Below, piece after piece: positions 1 to 14,602 of a stretch of 64,000 bases of DNA. How positions within the stretch are numbered: position 1 is the first letter of the stretch; each line of letters starts with the position of its first letter. The position numbers and the translations under genes were made by a program. Source of the stretch: Crotophaga sulcirostris (lineage: Eukaryota > Chordata > Aves > Cuculiformes > Crotophagidae); assembly GCA_013397455.1 (NCBI GenBank), contig VYZB01000383.1:193711-257710 (forward strand), given 5' to 3'. The notes under the pieces were generated by a model, which was not told the DNA's origin, did not search any database, and saw only the letters and a list, made by a program, of their open reading frames with translations.

Positions 1-540
1 TGGAGGGACTTGGGGAAGCTGTAGCACCAGCCCTGCCCAAGCCCTTTGTTCAGCTGTACTTACAATCAGTAAGAGGGGCAACCTGCTGCCCAGCACATCA
101 CCTGTGCCAGGCGACCACCATCCCACGAGATGGTGCAGCACCCTCCAAGCCAAGAAACACAACGTGTGCAGTTATTCCTGAACAATAAACTAAAAATAGG
201 AGGCTGCCAGCCCACATCTCCTGCTCAGCCACAGAAAACAGGAGCCAGGGCTTCAGTCCTGAGATGCTCATCTGCCTGGTTAAGGACTAATGCAAGAATG
301 TAGGGACTACAGCTGCAAAAACCATGTTGCTAGGCAGGTCACACATCAATGACTCCCACCCAGAATGCCTTGCCTGATGCATAATTAATATATTTTAATT
401 AGAAAACCATTTAACATACTGTAAAATGTTCATTGGGGTAATAACCATGTGATAAGAATGTCTAAAACTGCAGGTGGTGGAGACAAAAGAACCACCATGA
501 AAGGAAGCCTCGGGAGCAACGGGCAGTGACTCCACACCCT

Positions 541-945
541 ATGTGCATCTTGAGAAAGATTATCAGCTGCTACAGCATGGGTTCACTGAGGGCACATCAT
601 GCCTGACAGATCTAGCAGCCTTCTGCAAGAGGCTTCCAGCATGGGTGGATAAGGAAAGTCCATCCACCTGGACTTGGGTAAAGCATCTGACACTGACCTG
701 CACAACAGCCTTGTTTCTAAACTGGAGAGATTTGATTTGATGGGTGGACCACCCAGTGGATAAGGAATTAGCTGGAAGATTGCACTCAAAGAGTTGCAGT
801 CAATGGCTCGACGTCCAAGTGGACACCAGTGACAAGTGTGTTCCTCAGGAGTTGGTACTGGGACCAATGTTGTTCAACATCTTCGTTGGAGACATGGACA
901 GTGGATTGAGGGCACACTCAAGTAAGTCCACCAACGACACCAAGT
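541..945 (+). mobile_element. CR1 LINE reverse transcriptase remnant
   Basis: Broken reading frames retain the CR1 ORF2 text. A segment near 590-660 reads FTEGTSCLTDL, and a second at 835-945 reads CVPQELVLGPMLFNIF followed by a degraded KSTNDTK in place of the catalytic FADDTK box. The Asp pair is not intact and stops or frameshifts separate the pieces. It is therefore a dead 5' portion of a CR1, unlike the 3' tails found elsewhere in the window. Confidence 0.8.
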
Positions 946-3900
946 CATGTAATGCTCTTAAGACAAGTTTTATTTACTTAAAAATAATTCAAAGTTGGAT
1001 TTTATGACCCAGGCTATGCTCTGTATCTACAAATAGTTAATGCACAGTGGTTTGAGATGCTTCTGCTGACAGAAAACACGGCTGGCTCGGGCTTCAGCAG
1101 CTCCTGGGCCAACTGCTACTGGGTTAAAGAGTTGGCAGCATCCTCTGCAGCTGTTAGCAAGGAAAGAGGGAAAGGGATGGGGAAACTGCCCTGAAGCTGA
1201 CTCCTGTTCTGGATTATTTAGTAGTGACTGCATCAGCCCTCTCCTAATGCACTAAAAAACCCAAACAGTTTCCACCTACTCTTAACTAGTAGAACCAGCA
1301 CAAGGAAGAGGATTTTTGCCCCACCATTCACTTCCACGCAAGCAAGTTGGCTTTGATAAGCTGCCTGCACACAGGATCTTACAAATCAAACCTCAGCACC
1401 AGTGCCAAAGCTTGGAGCTCACACCAGCTTCTGTAAGTTCTCCTACAGCCAGAGCTCAGGTCAGCATCACCCCAGAGCTGGTGAGAAGCATCTATTACCC
1501 ACCCACCCACATCACACCCACTTAGGAAGATACTGGCAGAGAAGCATCAACTACCAATGAAGCCACTTCTGTTTATTTTCTTTTGAGACACTGGGAATAA
1601 AAACATCCAGCAACTAATAATTAGCATTTTAACATTTCCCACTTGCAACTTCAATGGTAACCTTGAAAATGGTCCTTTTTTAAAAAGTAGAAATGAGTAG
1701 GCAGCAGATTATGCAAACATTTTGGATTCTAATGACCAGATTGGGGGGAATAAAAAAAGCAGCACCCAAGCTCAGAACAATATATCATGCTTTACTTTTA
1801 GCAAACAATGCTTGTTCAGTAACTTTAGAAGTTCTTATGGATTTTCAATAATGGTTACTTCTAATAATACTTTGCACAGATTTCTTTGTGTATGACCTGG
1901 ACAGGATTATTTCCATTTTTTGACACATAGTGGAAACAGAAGCAAAACCCCTCATGAACAGGCTGACTCCAGCTCATCCAGAAAAGTCAGAATCAGCAAA
2001 CACCAGATGTGTCCGAGTATAGGATTGCCTTTATTCAATCACCACCACACCAGGATAAATCCTGCTTCCAGCTAATCTTCCAGCTCTAGACATCAGCAAT
2101 GGAGGTAAACGTAAGGGAGTGCAGAACTTGACCTGATTATTTTCAGATGCTAATATCTCAGATTTCCTTCTATGCGATTTCAGATACATATGGAGAGGTT
2201 ATAGTAACCTAAGTAGTGGCCTATTCAACAGATCCTTCAGCACAGTACATGGTTTCCATGTGGTTGGATAATGGAATCTTTAAAGAATTCAATTCATATT
2301 TTATATGGCTTCCAATAAGCCTGAATTCCTGATCTACAAGTGGAAAGCTCCAATTCCTGAGACACATCAGCTTCTCGAGTTTTCCTCAGCCACCCTGCAA
2401 AGCTGCATTTTGAGCAAACCATTGCCTCAAGGAAAACAAGTCATGGGGAAAAGGCTCCAAAGCCAAAAATGTGTCACAGCTCATAAAATATTAAGTCAGC
2501 ATGGCTTCTGTTTTCCCAAAGCTTGTTCCCCCCCTCCACAACTCCTTTAAAACAAAAGACAGATTAAGCTCCTTCCCTCCACGTTCCTTCCCCATGAGCA
2601 AACATCATCATTAGGTGCAGCAAATAAAGAGCTTGTATCCAGAGGGGAAAGGAAACACAAAGGTGGAGTAAAGACACTGCTGCAACTTTCATTCCTTTTG
2701 TCATCAACAACTTTCGACTACTAAATATGATTTTCTTATTTCAGAGGCAACGCAAAACCCTGAGCAAGCAGGGGGACTCTACTGCGCTACAAAGAAAAAA
2801 GCATCATTCCCAAAGAGCTTACAAAATAAATATTGCAGTCAAAGCACAGTTAAAAAGAATATATTAAATAAATATGTAGGAAAAATAAGTGCAAATATCC
2901 TCCTCCCTTTCTTTTAAAAAGAAAAATGGCAGTTAAAGAAATACTTGTGTCCTAATCAATGTGTTTAACCCATTATTATTTGGTCTCCATCGACGGTGCT
3001 ATTCGCTTGCTCCTCATGGCTCAGCATCCTTTCTCAACCACCCCCAGGTCTCTGCACCTGGGTGAAACAAGTCTGTTGCCCAGCCATCCAAAATTTTCTG
3101 CCATGACTGGTCCCAAATGCGACTCAGTAATTAACTGATGCCACAGCTGGTCATTTGAGTTCTTTAGTATCCGCCTTGTTTTCCTCTCATGTATCGTGTG
3201 CGCAGCAGACAACTTCCAAAGCGGTTACGTGCATAAAAGACTGATGAAAGAAATGAGTTTCCCCACATAAAGCTGCTTGCCACATCAAATAAAAAGATGG
3301 GTCAGGATCAATTAGGAAATCAGAACTGGAAAAATGTGATGTGACAGATCAGTAAAATCTCCATCCATCTGACCTGAACTCTATCAGTTCCTCTCTCGGA
3401 GCACCCGACTCTAACCTCTAGACCACCTTACCCACAAGAAAATCTAAACAAAGGGACTCGGGGCAGGCTAGTTTTGACCTTAGTTGTTTGGTTTAAATCA
3501 AAGTTTAGAACTTGGTAAGAGATGGTGGAAGCTATAAACAATCATATTTACAAGCAGGCAAAAGATCTCCTCTGGTTCAAGGACAAAGTCTGTCAAGTAA
3601 AAACGAAGGATGAATCTGCCTCAGGACTCAGACTCACGATCAAATCATTGCTGCTTAACAAGTTATAAGACACCAGCTGAGCCACAGTAACAGCCCTTGT
3701 GCTGCTCTGAAGCTCCAACAAATGCAAAGTAATGTAATTTAACCTAGCCCTAAAGAAAGAAAGTTAAGCCAGGCAGAATCATCCACATTTACCACCAAGA
3801 AAACAAACATTAATCACAACCCAGTTAAATGCCTTATTCCAGATACAGCCGTTACAGGCTGTACAATGCAAGCACTGACCTAAATGGAACTGGGAGATAT

Positions 3901-5923
3901 TAAAATATAAAGATGTTCCCATGCAAAAGCCAGAAACGTCGGTGAAAAGAACACGTCGGTGTTATGCTACGTGTAAATAAGTGTTAATACTCACTTTGAC
4001 AGGCAGGATTACTATCTGTTGCCATATTAAAACATGCTCAGAAACTCCATGACTCAACCACTATCAGGTATGAAAGTGGTAATAGCACAGAGGAGGTGTG
4101 AAAGCGGAGGCAGATATGAGCACCAAATTAGCAAGTTTTTATTATTAGCAGCTGTTTCCAGGCATTGCTCAGACTATCTGGAGGATCAGTATGAAGAACT
4201 CACATAAAAAAAATCAGCAGGAGCAATTGATTATGGTCTATGAAGATATGAACTGAAGGAAAACAAAAAAGTATCAGTAGTAGCATATCAGAACATGTCA
4301 GCGGGCTGGATTGCTGAAGAAAAAGTCATGTAAATCTTTCTCCATCCAATCCAGTATTTTTTAGCATGCAGTATAGGCTGCTGGTACCTTGTTGTTTAAC
4401 CACAAATAACAAGGAGCACTCACAGGGCACTGTCATCCATCAAAGGCTGTTACTGAAAACCAAACCCAAGCTAGCAGCCAGCAGCACCGTGCCTCCACCA
4501 AAAAAAGGGGACAAAACTGAGGAATTTCAACTTTCTAAAGGAAAATTTTGAACTAAAAGCAATGACAACAAAGCAGCCTCAAGCCTGTCCAAGTCTCCCT
4601 CCTGCAAGCGCATCACCATGCTGGCAAATCATCTGGTTCCCTTGAGCAGCCATCTGTGCTTGCCTTCACTTAAAGGAGAATTAGCAAACAGAGGAACTGG
4701 CACACGTGGCACACAACTAACCAGAGACTAAAGCAAGTAAGATCAGGTGTTTGAACTGGGAGACATGAATTTCAATACCACTTTTACATACAAGCATTCA
4801 TAAGGGGTAAAATACTCCAATGGGCTTCAGTTTGCACTGTTTGCCTTGCTTTCTTTCCCATGCAAAGCTTCGGGGGCCCCTGCACCCCTCCACGTCACAA
4901 CCTGGAGCCAGAACTGATGAAGTTTTAACTGAAAAGCAGAACGAGGAGATGGGTCAGAGAATTTCCATTCCCTCTTCATTTTACAGTAGTTTTGTGTTTA
5001 GTTTTTAAGCACTAGAACCAGTACCCTACTAACTCTTGCTGGCATCTGCAAAGTCCCTCCCACTGGCACAAAGCAGCACTGGTAGTTACTGCCTAGACCA
5101 TAAGGAGAGGCAGGGAGTGGTTCTTAATCACCTAAATTCCATTTAGGCCAGGCTTATATAGCTTCCTTTGGCAAATATTATGAGGAAAGAGGGTCAAAAG
5201 CTTTACTTTGTCACGGAGATGAAAAAAAATGCATTCAAACATCATGAGTTAGAAGAAATGTTTAGTTTCTTCTGCGTGGGGAACTGGAGCACAGAGCTCA
5301 GCTAGCAAAATAAAGCTTACCATTATAAGTAAAGGTTCAGAAGGCTTCTAAAAAGAGTATTTTGAAGAATGGCATGAAGATTAGATGGAACAAAATAGTC
5401 TCACCTACTAATTTGTAGCAAGCTGCTCCCCAAATAACTAGAATACAGCTGCATCTAAATACCAAGTTTTAAGTTCTTAATATTAAAATCAAAGTGTAAT
5501 CAACATCTTAATCCTTTAAATATACCCATGTTGCAAGTTGACAGTCACATTGATGACAGACCAATAAAACTAGAATAAAGTATTCCCATGCATTCTAGAA
5601 TAACACCAAACCAGCAGAGGATATAAATTAAATGATACACGCTGCCATTTATAGAGGTGCCTCTGTTTTGGCTTGCAGGGATTTCATGCTGACACCAGGC
5701 TGTGCTGTTTCCTGAGGTCATTTTCTTCTGCTTTTAGCACTGTTTCCACTCTTTAAAAACTGAAGCATTCAGGAACAAACAGCATCTCAAATGACACTGG
5801 CAATCTTTGTCTTTAGCTTACTAAAACACATAGCTATAAAAGTACTCAGAAAAAAATAAAAAAACCTTTGATGAGTTTGGAGATCTTAGATAACTACTCC
5901 TTCCTATTAAAGGAAAAAATAAA

Positions 5924-6125
5924 ATCGTTGAATAATTTAGGTTAGAAGGGACCTGTGGAGGTCAAGTGACCCAACCTCCTTCCTTAAGCAGGGCTGACAA
6001 GGTCGTATCACGTTGTTCAAGGCCTCATCCAGCCAAGCTTTAAGTTCCCATGGATGGGAGATCCCCTTAGAAACCTGTTCCAGTGTTTCATTCACCATCC
6101 CCAAAGTGAAAAACTATCAGCTCAT
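5924..6125 (-). mobile_element. CR1 LINE 3' fragment, diverged
   Basis: Read on the minus strand, this is a worn CR1 3' end: it reads as the complement of ttaggttagaagggacctgt, then the 'ccaacctccttcc', 'catccagcca' and 'cctgttccagtgtttca' stretches. A short plus-sense tail-like motif (aaccattctatgattctat) at 6225-6243 may be a separate scrap of CR1. Confidence 0.75.
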
Positions 6126-9100
6126 GGGAAAAAAATGAGCACAGGGTTGTCTCCTCAGTCCCTGTAGTACAGGAACTACTGGAACTTGCATAAAGCCACA
6201 TGTAAATCTCTCATGTAAATCTCAAACCATTCTATGATTCTATAAACAAGAAAGTTTGGACAAAAATAGGGACAAGGCTGCTTTGGAGCCCATGATAATA
6301 ACTATGCTTCAGGGAGCAACATGAAGGGGAGCAGCAAGCAAGGAGCACAATGTTCATACCCAAGACCCACTCCAGATTCAGTTCCTTGGAGGAGAAGAGA
6401 CAAGATCCAGCACATCACAAAAAAAAAAAAGGAAAGCACTAGAGATAAGTATGAAGCTTCTTAAGGGGGAGGGGACAGAGAATAAGTTTCAGTGAGCTGG
6501 TGCATAAAAATTTTGCCTGTGGAAGCTTGGGATCAGATCTTATTTAAGTCTCCAGTTTAAAGGAGCATGATTGTCTCTCCACATCACAGAAGCTCCATGT
6601 GATTAGAATTCTCTGCAGATTCAGCTCCTGCCCAGCACAGAGCTCAAACAGCAGGAGCATAAATTGGAGCTGAAATGCACTGGCAGAGCTGCAGAGGGAG
6701 AGAATTGAGCCCAGCCCTGCCTCTCCAGTGCTGTCCCTGATCCCTCCTGCTCACAAGCAAGAGCTGGAGGGAGGGGGAGTGGGTGTCAGGGAGGAGAAAT
6801 ATAAATGATCGAGACCAAAGTTAGACTCATTCTTCATAAAGCAGACCTAATTAGAATTGTCAGGTCTCATAATGAGCCAGAGCTCCACTAGATAGAAGTC
6901 CCATTACTCAGGAGAAATATATGTGGAAGACAGGCAACATTTCCTAAAGATGTTCTCTTCTCTACCCACACCACACCCAAAGGGATCAACCTCATTACAC
7001 AGGGGTGGAGGGAGCACCAAGCCCACAAGAGCCAATGCCAACTGCATAAAGAAAACCCTGGGAAAAGCAGTGCCAACCCTGTTTCACACATAAAATTTCT
7101 ATTTCCCTCATCCCTCTGAAAGACTTAGGAGCAATCAACACCTAAAACACCCATGCAAGCCTATTACAACATAGGCAACGAGCAGTTCAGAGGACCCTGT
7201 TCATTTCCCATCGAAATCATTAGAAAGAGCGCATTAACATCAAAGGGAGCAGATTTGGACTAAAAAAAAAAAAAGAGAGTGTAAATTTATCTTTTTCACC
7301 TCTGCAAATAAAGCACCTAAAACTCTATCAAACCACTATCCATCCTGGTCTCCAATGAAGTCAAGGTGTGTTTCATATTCACTGGGCATTTGCATCTGCA
7401 TCTAAGACCAGAAACATCCCCATCAAGCATCTGAAGGACTTTCGTGGTGCTGCAAGGAGCTCTGAAGGAAGGTGGGTCAGGCCTGCCCACAGGAAAAGGA
7501 GCAGGGCTGGAAAGGTAGTCGCTACAGGTTTTGCCATTCTTGAGAAAACCAGTTCAGGTGACACTGTGCAGTGAACAAAGGACTGAGTCTCTTCCTCTGG
7601 AGTGCTCTGTTTCTGCTGAAATTCACCTGACTTGACTCTGAAGGCCAACCACAAAGCAGCAGCCTTAGCAGCTTTCCTCATGAAGGTCTGGCTGCAGCGA
7701 GCTCCCTGCAGGCTACGTGGAGGGCGTAAACCAAGCCAGGATTATCCAGGGCTCTCTGCAGTTTTGGGCTTCAAGGGAATAAACAAGAAAGACACTCCAA
7801 CTGCTTTGCACAATTCAACAAAAGGGTTCCTTTGACACAGCAGCAGGGCAGAATTCATTCCTTCAGCAGGCAGAAGAAACCCAGTCTTTATACAGTATTT
7901 GCTGTCTTACTACTACAAAAAGAGGATGTTTTTTTACTTACTGTAGTTTGGTTTTGCTCTATTTCACACCACTGTATCTATTTAAGTTACAAACAAAACA
8001 CTGCAGCCAAACATAATGAAGGAGTGGGGCGACGTAACGCCAGACCAGGGCCAAGGATGGACAACACATGAACTACCCTTCCCACTGGAGTAACAAATGA
8101 GCACTTGTCCACTCCTGGGTTTAGAAAAAAGGTCCTCTTCATGCTTAAACAGCTGAAAGTGCAGTTATTGTTCTAACACTGAATGTCAGGACTGGACACA
8201 CCATCTGCATTATTATGTCTTTCTCAGCAACGGACTCGGCAGCCTCATCTCATCCAGCCTAAGGTCAACGATTTGTATATTAAAAACGACTGGATATGAG
8301 AAGACCTTCAAGCCTGCAAGCATTTGTTCTTAGGTTCTTCACAAATCAACCAGGTGCTTTTCAGTCTAGATACTTGAATAAAACCTCATGGTTAAGGTAG
8401 CTGCAGCTACTGCGGTCATATACAATGTTCTTCAAGGGCAGGGATGCTCCTCATCACCAGGGGAAATCTGCAGGTCTCACGTACACTTATTACACCCAAA
8501 AGCCTATCCTGTAGTTCCCCCATTACCTTAGGGTGCCTGCTGGCCTCAGAGGCTGCTAATTACAGCAGCCAAACTCAGTTCACTTGTTACGTGCTCAACC
8601 CGAAAACCAATCTCATCAAATAAATGAGAGCAGCAGCACAAGAATTCCAAATGCTCCACAAGAGGTACAAGAAATTTTCTCTCTCCCCCAAGCAGTCTTA
8701 ATCAGCAGCCCCAGCGATGGCCAAAGGACAGAAATTTAATTATAAATGGGACAGTGATTCTACACAAAATCAGCCCAGAGCATTCACTTAGAACTATCAG
8801 GAGCTTACTCTTGAGAACCCAGCACCCAGCCAATATACACAAAGAGGGAAGAAAAACCCCACCACCACTTTTTGCAGAGCCTGAACTATTTGTGAGCCTC
8901 AGGCAAAGCTTCCTGTGTCAAGAACACTTCTGTAATTCTTTCCATTGCAGCAGAAAGCATGTGATGCCTTCACCTGCGCTCGCTGAAGTACATCACTGTG
9001 CTTCCCCAACACACGCTAAAGACAAAGCACATGAATACATAAACAAACGGGACCCAACTAATCTTCACATACCTGCAGAATACACAGCTGTGGGATACTT

Positions 9101-9595
9101 TTTACTCACACCAGGTTACCTCTAGTGGGCCAGTCCTCCTTCAGAATATTTGAGCAATTTGTACTCTCGTCTTTCAGAGATTTATTGAGAATTAAAATGC
9201 TGACTTAAAATCACTGCCGCACTATCGATCGATACATGTGTGCACGAACCACCCTATTGATAAATTTGCCCCTGGAAGATGCTGTCTGTAATAAATGACA
9301 AAGCTAACACATCCAAAAAAAATGAGGTTTAGAGCTAGCCCTTGCATGTGAAAATGTCACTGGAGTTAATATTGCATCAGCCTTGATCTCTAAACTCTTT
9401 CTCACAAAAGATCTACAAAGGAGAGAGCTGGGCAAAGCAGCACAGAAGGTACCAGGAAACTGGTCCAGAGATTTTTAAAGACAAGGACCACTGCTTATTT
9501 GAGGCTTTGTTTTACAGATGAAGCCAATATGACACAGGAAAACATTGAAGAAATTGGAGGCAAAGGCCACAGCAGAGAGAAGAGCAAGACTGAAC

Positions 9596-9833
9596 TTTTC
9601 AGGGAAAGTTTAGGCTTGATCTTAGGAAAAAGTTCTTCACTGAAAGGGTGATTGGCCATGGGAATGCGCTGCCTGGAGAGGTGGTGGAGTCGCCAACCCT
9701 GGAGGTGTTTAAGGGGAGATTGGCTGAGGCACTCAGTGCCAGGGTTTAGATGCTGGGTTGGTGTTGGTGTTGGGTTATAGGTTGGACTTGATATCTCAGA
9801 GGTCCTTTCCAACCTTTTCATACTGTGATACTG
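9596..9833 (+). mobile_element. CR1 3' end, TGATACTG-tail subfamily, copy 1
   Basis: This is a 5'-truncated CR1 starting at ttcagggaaagtttaggctt. It continues through the diagnostic 'ggtggtggagtcgccaaccc', the GGTTGGTGTTGGTGTTGGGT run and a tail ending tactgtgatactg. It is closely similar to the copies at 22287, 22643, 37651 and 48180. Confidence 0.9.
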
Positions 9834-10315
9834 CTAAGCATTACCGAGATGTGATCGGCTCCACAGCTTCACCAGATGTTACTGCAGATTCCATGGGAAG
9901 GGTGTAGGATCCTTTCTAATCCATTCTAATTCTTGTAATGGACACTGGACTGTAGATTCATCCTTGCTACTTGTTCCAGTGTTCTCTAAGACAACCACTG
10001 AGGTCCTTCGGATCCGCACGGTACTTTCACCAATAGGGATGAACAGAGCAGGCCCTCACCTCCAGATGTGCAGGATATTCAAGCATTTAACCCTCAGCAG
10101 TGTTAATGGAATTGTGCATGTCAATCTTTGCTCATGAGGTGCACCCCAAACAGCACCATCTCACATTTAGCTGCCTTCAGCCTACATCTCAAGCACGTCT
10201 GCTGGAAACACCCCGAACTGCAGCGGCAGAGCAGCTCTGCCTGGTTACCCCAAAGCTTTGCCCAAAAGAACTTCTCTGTGTTCATATAAAACTATCAGGG
10301 ATTTGGGAAGCAATG

Positions 10316-10334
10316 ACACACACACACACACACA
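10316..10334 (+). repeat. (AC)n microsatellite
   Basis: This is a pure AC dinucleotide run of nine and a half units. A shorter one lies at about 10884-10894. Confidence 0.95.
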
Positions 10335-12526
10335 ACCAAACTCTGGTCTACCGCTTCTTGGCAAGGGAATCCTAGGGTCAAGGTACTGGGGATTCAATCT
10401 AGAAGACACAATAGCTCCAACAACTTACACACTTGTTTTCCTTCTGACATTTGCTGGTAACACAGTTCAGACAACACACCGTGACCTGGAGGTCAGACAT
10501 TTCCCAGCAGATAAGACCAGCAGGACTATGGCCCCAGGCTCTTCATTCCACCAGCTGATTTTTCAAAGCTGAGAAGTTCCCAGCATGATAAAATCAGCAT
10601 GCTTCATTAACAACAAATACGTGCGTGTTTTCTTTAATAAGCAGTTAAGTACATTAATGATTCAACACAATTCCAACTTTGGAAAAAATAATATGGTATT
10701 CTCAGCTCCTCCTTTGATTTGGACAGGAGGAGCCAGCGTGTAAATGTCTCTCAGCTGCAGATGGTGAGACTGTCCTGTGACAGGTGATGTAGTTCAGGAT
10801 GAGAAGGAGAAGCAGCCTAGACAGGTTTTGGTGTTTCCTCCCTGTAGCTAGGAGACATTTACCGACTGTTCATAAGTAACAACACACACACACATGCCCT
10901 GCCTCTTCTGAAAATACATAATGGCCTTGGAAGAGCATTGTGAAACCATAATATTCCAAAAGGATCCAAGCCCCTAAAATGCAAAACTACCTGTAAAAAT
11001 GGCACAGACTGTCACATGCGGTATCAGCTCCACAGCATTCAATTTGCCAGGTGATTTCCACCTTCAATCCAGTATAAAAAGAGCTGCCAATTAACTCACA
11101 CCTTGAGACAGTAAATATCAATACAAAAACAAGGTCTATACAACTCCAACCATCTCTGACTTCCTAAATTTAGTCTACTACGTTCACAGTGTAATAAGGA
11201 TTTCAACAGGACAACAGGTACACCAAGTGGAGAGAAGAGGGGAAGAGAAAAAGAAAAAAAAGATGTAGCTTTTGCAAAGATGGCTAACTGAAATCATTTC
11301 CTCTGAAAGCCAAGATGAAAGGCACAGGCTTCTGCTGTCCCAAAATAAATGCAATATATGCTTCCACCCTGCAAATTAATTCTTCACAGGTGAAGAGATA
11401 CAGAGCTCCCCTGCCTTTCCATTTCACCAAGTCCCCTCCAGCTCCCACAGATAACTGCGCTTCTGCGACACGAAGAGTAAAACACAAAAAGGCAGAAAAG
11501 CCAGTGATGTCTCCGTTCGGCACATTCTTGGAACTGTGATTCAATGATAATTTGAAAGTACTTATAACCAATTGAAACAATCTTCTCAACTGATGTTGCA
11601 AAAGGAAACAGTTGGGAAGTAAAAGCCTCAGCAATAAATCAAAGACATCACAGACTAGGAAGAGTTTCCCAAAATACCTGTCCTTCACCTCACACAACCT
11701 GTTCTGTTCACTTATATAAACACATCTTCTTCCTTCACCCAAACAGATCATTTATCATATTTTATAAAACCTTAAACTGCACTTGATGCCACCAGGCTAT
11801 AGATGTTTACAGGTTACTGGTTTTTTAAGTTCCACTTTTACTGCAAGACTGCACATCATTAAAAAGAAATTTAACAGGCAAATATTCAGACATCCACAAA
11901 TAAATCCACCCGTCCCCGTGGCGCACTCGGTAGCACCTACCTTTCCCTGTAGTCATTATCTGCAGTGCTGGGGAGATGCTGGGGCAGAGCTCTGTGCTTG
12001 GGAGCAGCTCCACAGTACATCTCTCTCTCTCTCAGCAACTTACCCACCAGCAAACTCTCCACCCTCCAGAACCACTGCTCTGTGTGACCTGGCAGACGAT
12101 TGCCACCTCTCCTCCAAAATAAAAGCCTGCTCAGCATTCAGCTCAGCTCCACGTGTCCTCCTGTGCCTGCTTGTTCACATCCCTCCCTTCTAAATCCGAG
12201 TTTAAAATCCAGGAGGCAGCAACATGCTTATTTACAAAGCTGTGCATTAGAAAGGGAGCAGAGCTCCTCTTGCCCATTTGTATCTTCCACTAAGATATTA
12301 ACAGCACTCGTTCAAGGATCTCTCAGACATCACTGCTCTCAGCCCCCATGCAGGTGAAAGGGTATTTCCTTGCCTTTTTTTATGCCACAGGAACCCCGAG
12401 TCAATGAAATGAATTTTCTATTTCATTTTCTGTTTCTTGTTCTGTGAGAGAACAAGCCAGAAAGAAAACTAAATTGGATGAGGAGGTATGAGTGCAGAAA
12501 AGCACAGTGCAGTACTTGCTGGTTCA

Positions 12527-12578
12527 CAGTATCACAAGATTGGAAAGGACCTCTGAGATCATCGAGTCCAACGTGGCT
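12527..12578 (-). mobile_element. CR1 3' terminal scrap
   Basis: Only the last 50 or so bases of the TGATACTG-tail CR1 subfamily are present: cagtatcacaagattggaaa followed by ggacctctgagatcatcgag. Confidence 0.8.
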
Positions 12579-14517
12579 CAAACACACTCTGTGTTATCAC
12601 AGTCACCCTTCCTTCCAGCCCTGTAATTCTGGTGCTGGGACGTGTGGTGACAAACGAACAAAATGCCACCCACAGACTCCTGGCAATGCTTGGCACATGT
12701 GGGTGATTCTTCCTCCTTATAATAAACATCAAAATAGCATTTCAGTGACTCTGCCTTATTAGCAGCAAAACACAGGAATCTAGAATAGTTGTAGTTGCCA
12801 TCTAATTGCCTCCAAGTTGTCAACTCCATAATAAACAGAATTCGTTCAACAAATAGCACGGTTAACTTAAGCAGTATCTCAAACACAGAAATAGTTCTGC
12901 TCAAGAGTAACATTGCTCCTTCTTCACAGGCTCTCAGTAACTGCAGCCACCACATCCACTATTTCAGTATTGTTTCAATTAACCTGCTCACTCTTAGAAC
13001 ACCAGCTCACACAGGCAATCAGTGAAATTGCTCCCTCCTCTCACCTTACTCTGTGCAAGTATCCGTGGGGGGCAGATCTCAGTTCCAGACTTCTAGCTTT
13101 AAGGTCTCCTGCTTCGATTTCCTCGAAGCCCAAGGTCAAGGCCACCTCCACTACCCTTAAATCTTGCTCTCCTCAGCAAAGTCAAAATTCTCCATAGACA
13201 ACAAAGTTCAGTCCCATCCCCACCCATAGGCACCATACCGGTACATCACCACTGTGCGCCTGCAGGCACCAGCGTAGAAGCATCTCCCAAAAACTGTGTG
13301 AGATGTAAAAAATAGGAGGGTTTACATCAAAGCACGTCCTTATTATGACATTCACAATGAGCAAGAGCATAAGAAACACACCAAAACGTTATGGGTTGGG
13401 CCATCATCTCCTATCAGCCTGTATCTCTCAGCAGATCATCAATTCATTCTTAATCTGTCCTGAAATTCAATTACAAGGTCTTCTGGAGCCTGATCCAAAG
13501 TCAATTCAAAGCCATGGAAAAAAATGTATGCTTTATGTTCAGGTCTTTCCAGCCGTAACACCAAGGAAATCCATGCAGCATGAATTTCTTGGAGTCTCTG
13601 TTTATGTCCAATAGCCTCTCTCTGTATCACAACCAACTAAAGATCATCGCATGATGCCACGTGAAATCAGCAGCTGACTAGCTGGCAATTATTGGCTCTT
13701 TCATGCTGAAAATGTATTTGTCCCAGGGGAACAAGGCATCTGCATAATTAGCAAGAGCAGTTACACAAAAAATAATTAGCTTGCTGAAAGCCCAAAGGGG
13801 GAAAAACTATAATTTTTGCTTCAAGAGGTTGACTAATTATACGCCAAATAATAAAACAGAGATGCACTGAGAATCATCCAGAAATCCAACATGCACTTTA
13901 ACTTCAATATTCTAGCTAGAAGGGTTGCTGGTATCTTAGCAACAAGCAGCATACTTCAGCACGCCAAAACCTTCCTCTGACTTAATGAAATGCCTTAGAT
14001 TACCACACAAACCTCCACCTCCACTACTCATTTGACTGTTGTTATTAGTAAATGATAAAAATAGAGCCTAGCCAAAAAAAAAAAAAATCAAGCAATTGAA
14101 GATAAACTCCAAGAAGAACTAATGAATCCCAGTATAGAAAGATAAATAAATATAAAACATGAATTATTTTCATAGACTTAAATTTCGTATTCTGATTACA
14201 GCTAACTCATTAGATTTATTCCTGGGATCAGAAAATGCTCTATTATTTTACGCACCTTTTCTAGTAGACTAAGATTTCTTCTTGTTTGTGCCTTGGGAAC
14301 CATTAGTTAAGAAATCTTGAACAACTTACAGCATACTCCTTAGTCTCCAAAGCACTGCAGATACACAAATGCTGCTGCTGCAATTGCTTTCTTCTACCTG
14401 AATCCTCAGTGAGCTGGTAGAGGAGATGTATCCCAAACAGCAGACTCGGAGCTAAGAGACCAGTTGTAGTCATTGTTGTTCTTTGACCAATTCTTTTGCC
14501 ATATTTCACCATTTCAC

Positions 14518-14602
14518 ATGTTGGGGTTGTTCTGTGCAGGGACAGGAGCTGGACTCGATGACCCTTGTGGGTCCCTTCCAACTCAGGTCATTCTATGATT
14601 TC
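14518..14602 (+). mobile_element. CR1 3' terminal fragment, GGGTCCCTTCCAACTC type
   Basis: The sequence ctggactcgatgacccttgt, gggtcccttccaactc and cattctatgattt form a CR1 3' end of the same subfamily as the longer copy at 24053-24604. Confidence 0.85.

Noticed and set aside
744..1007. Apparent small gene with GPMLFNIF text
   Set aside because: This is a decayed CR1 reverse-transcriptase segment, not a host gene.
11284..11751. Minus-strand open frame of 155 codons
   Set aside because: Low-complexity hydrophobic text without homology and no exon-like borders; lies in the CLASP1 intron.
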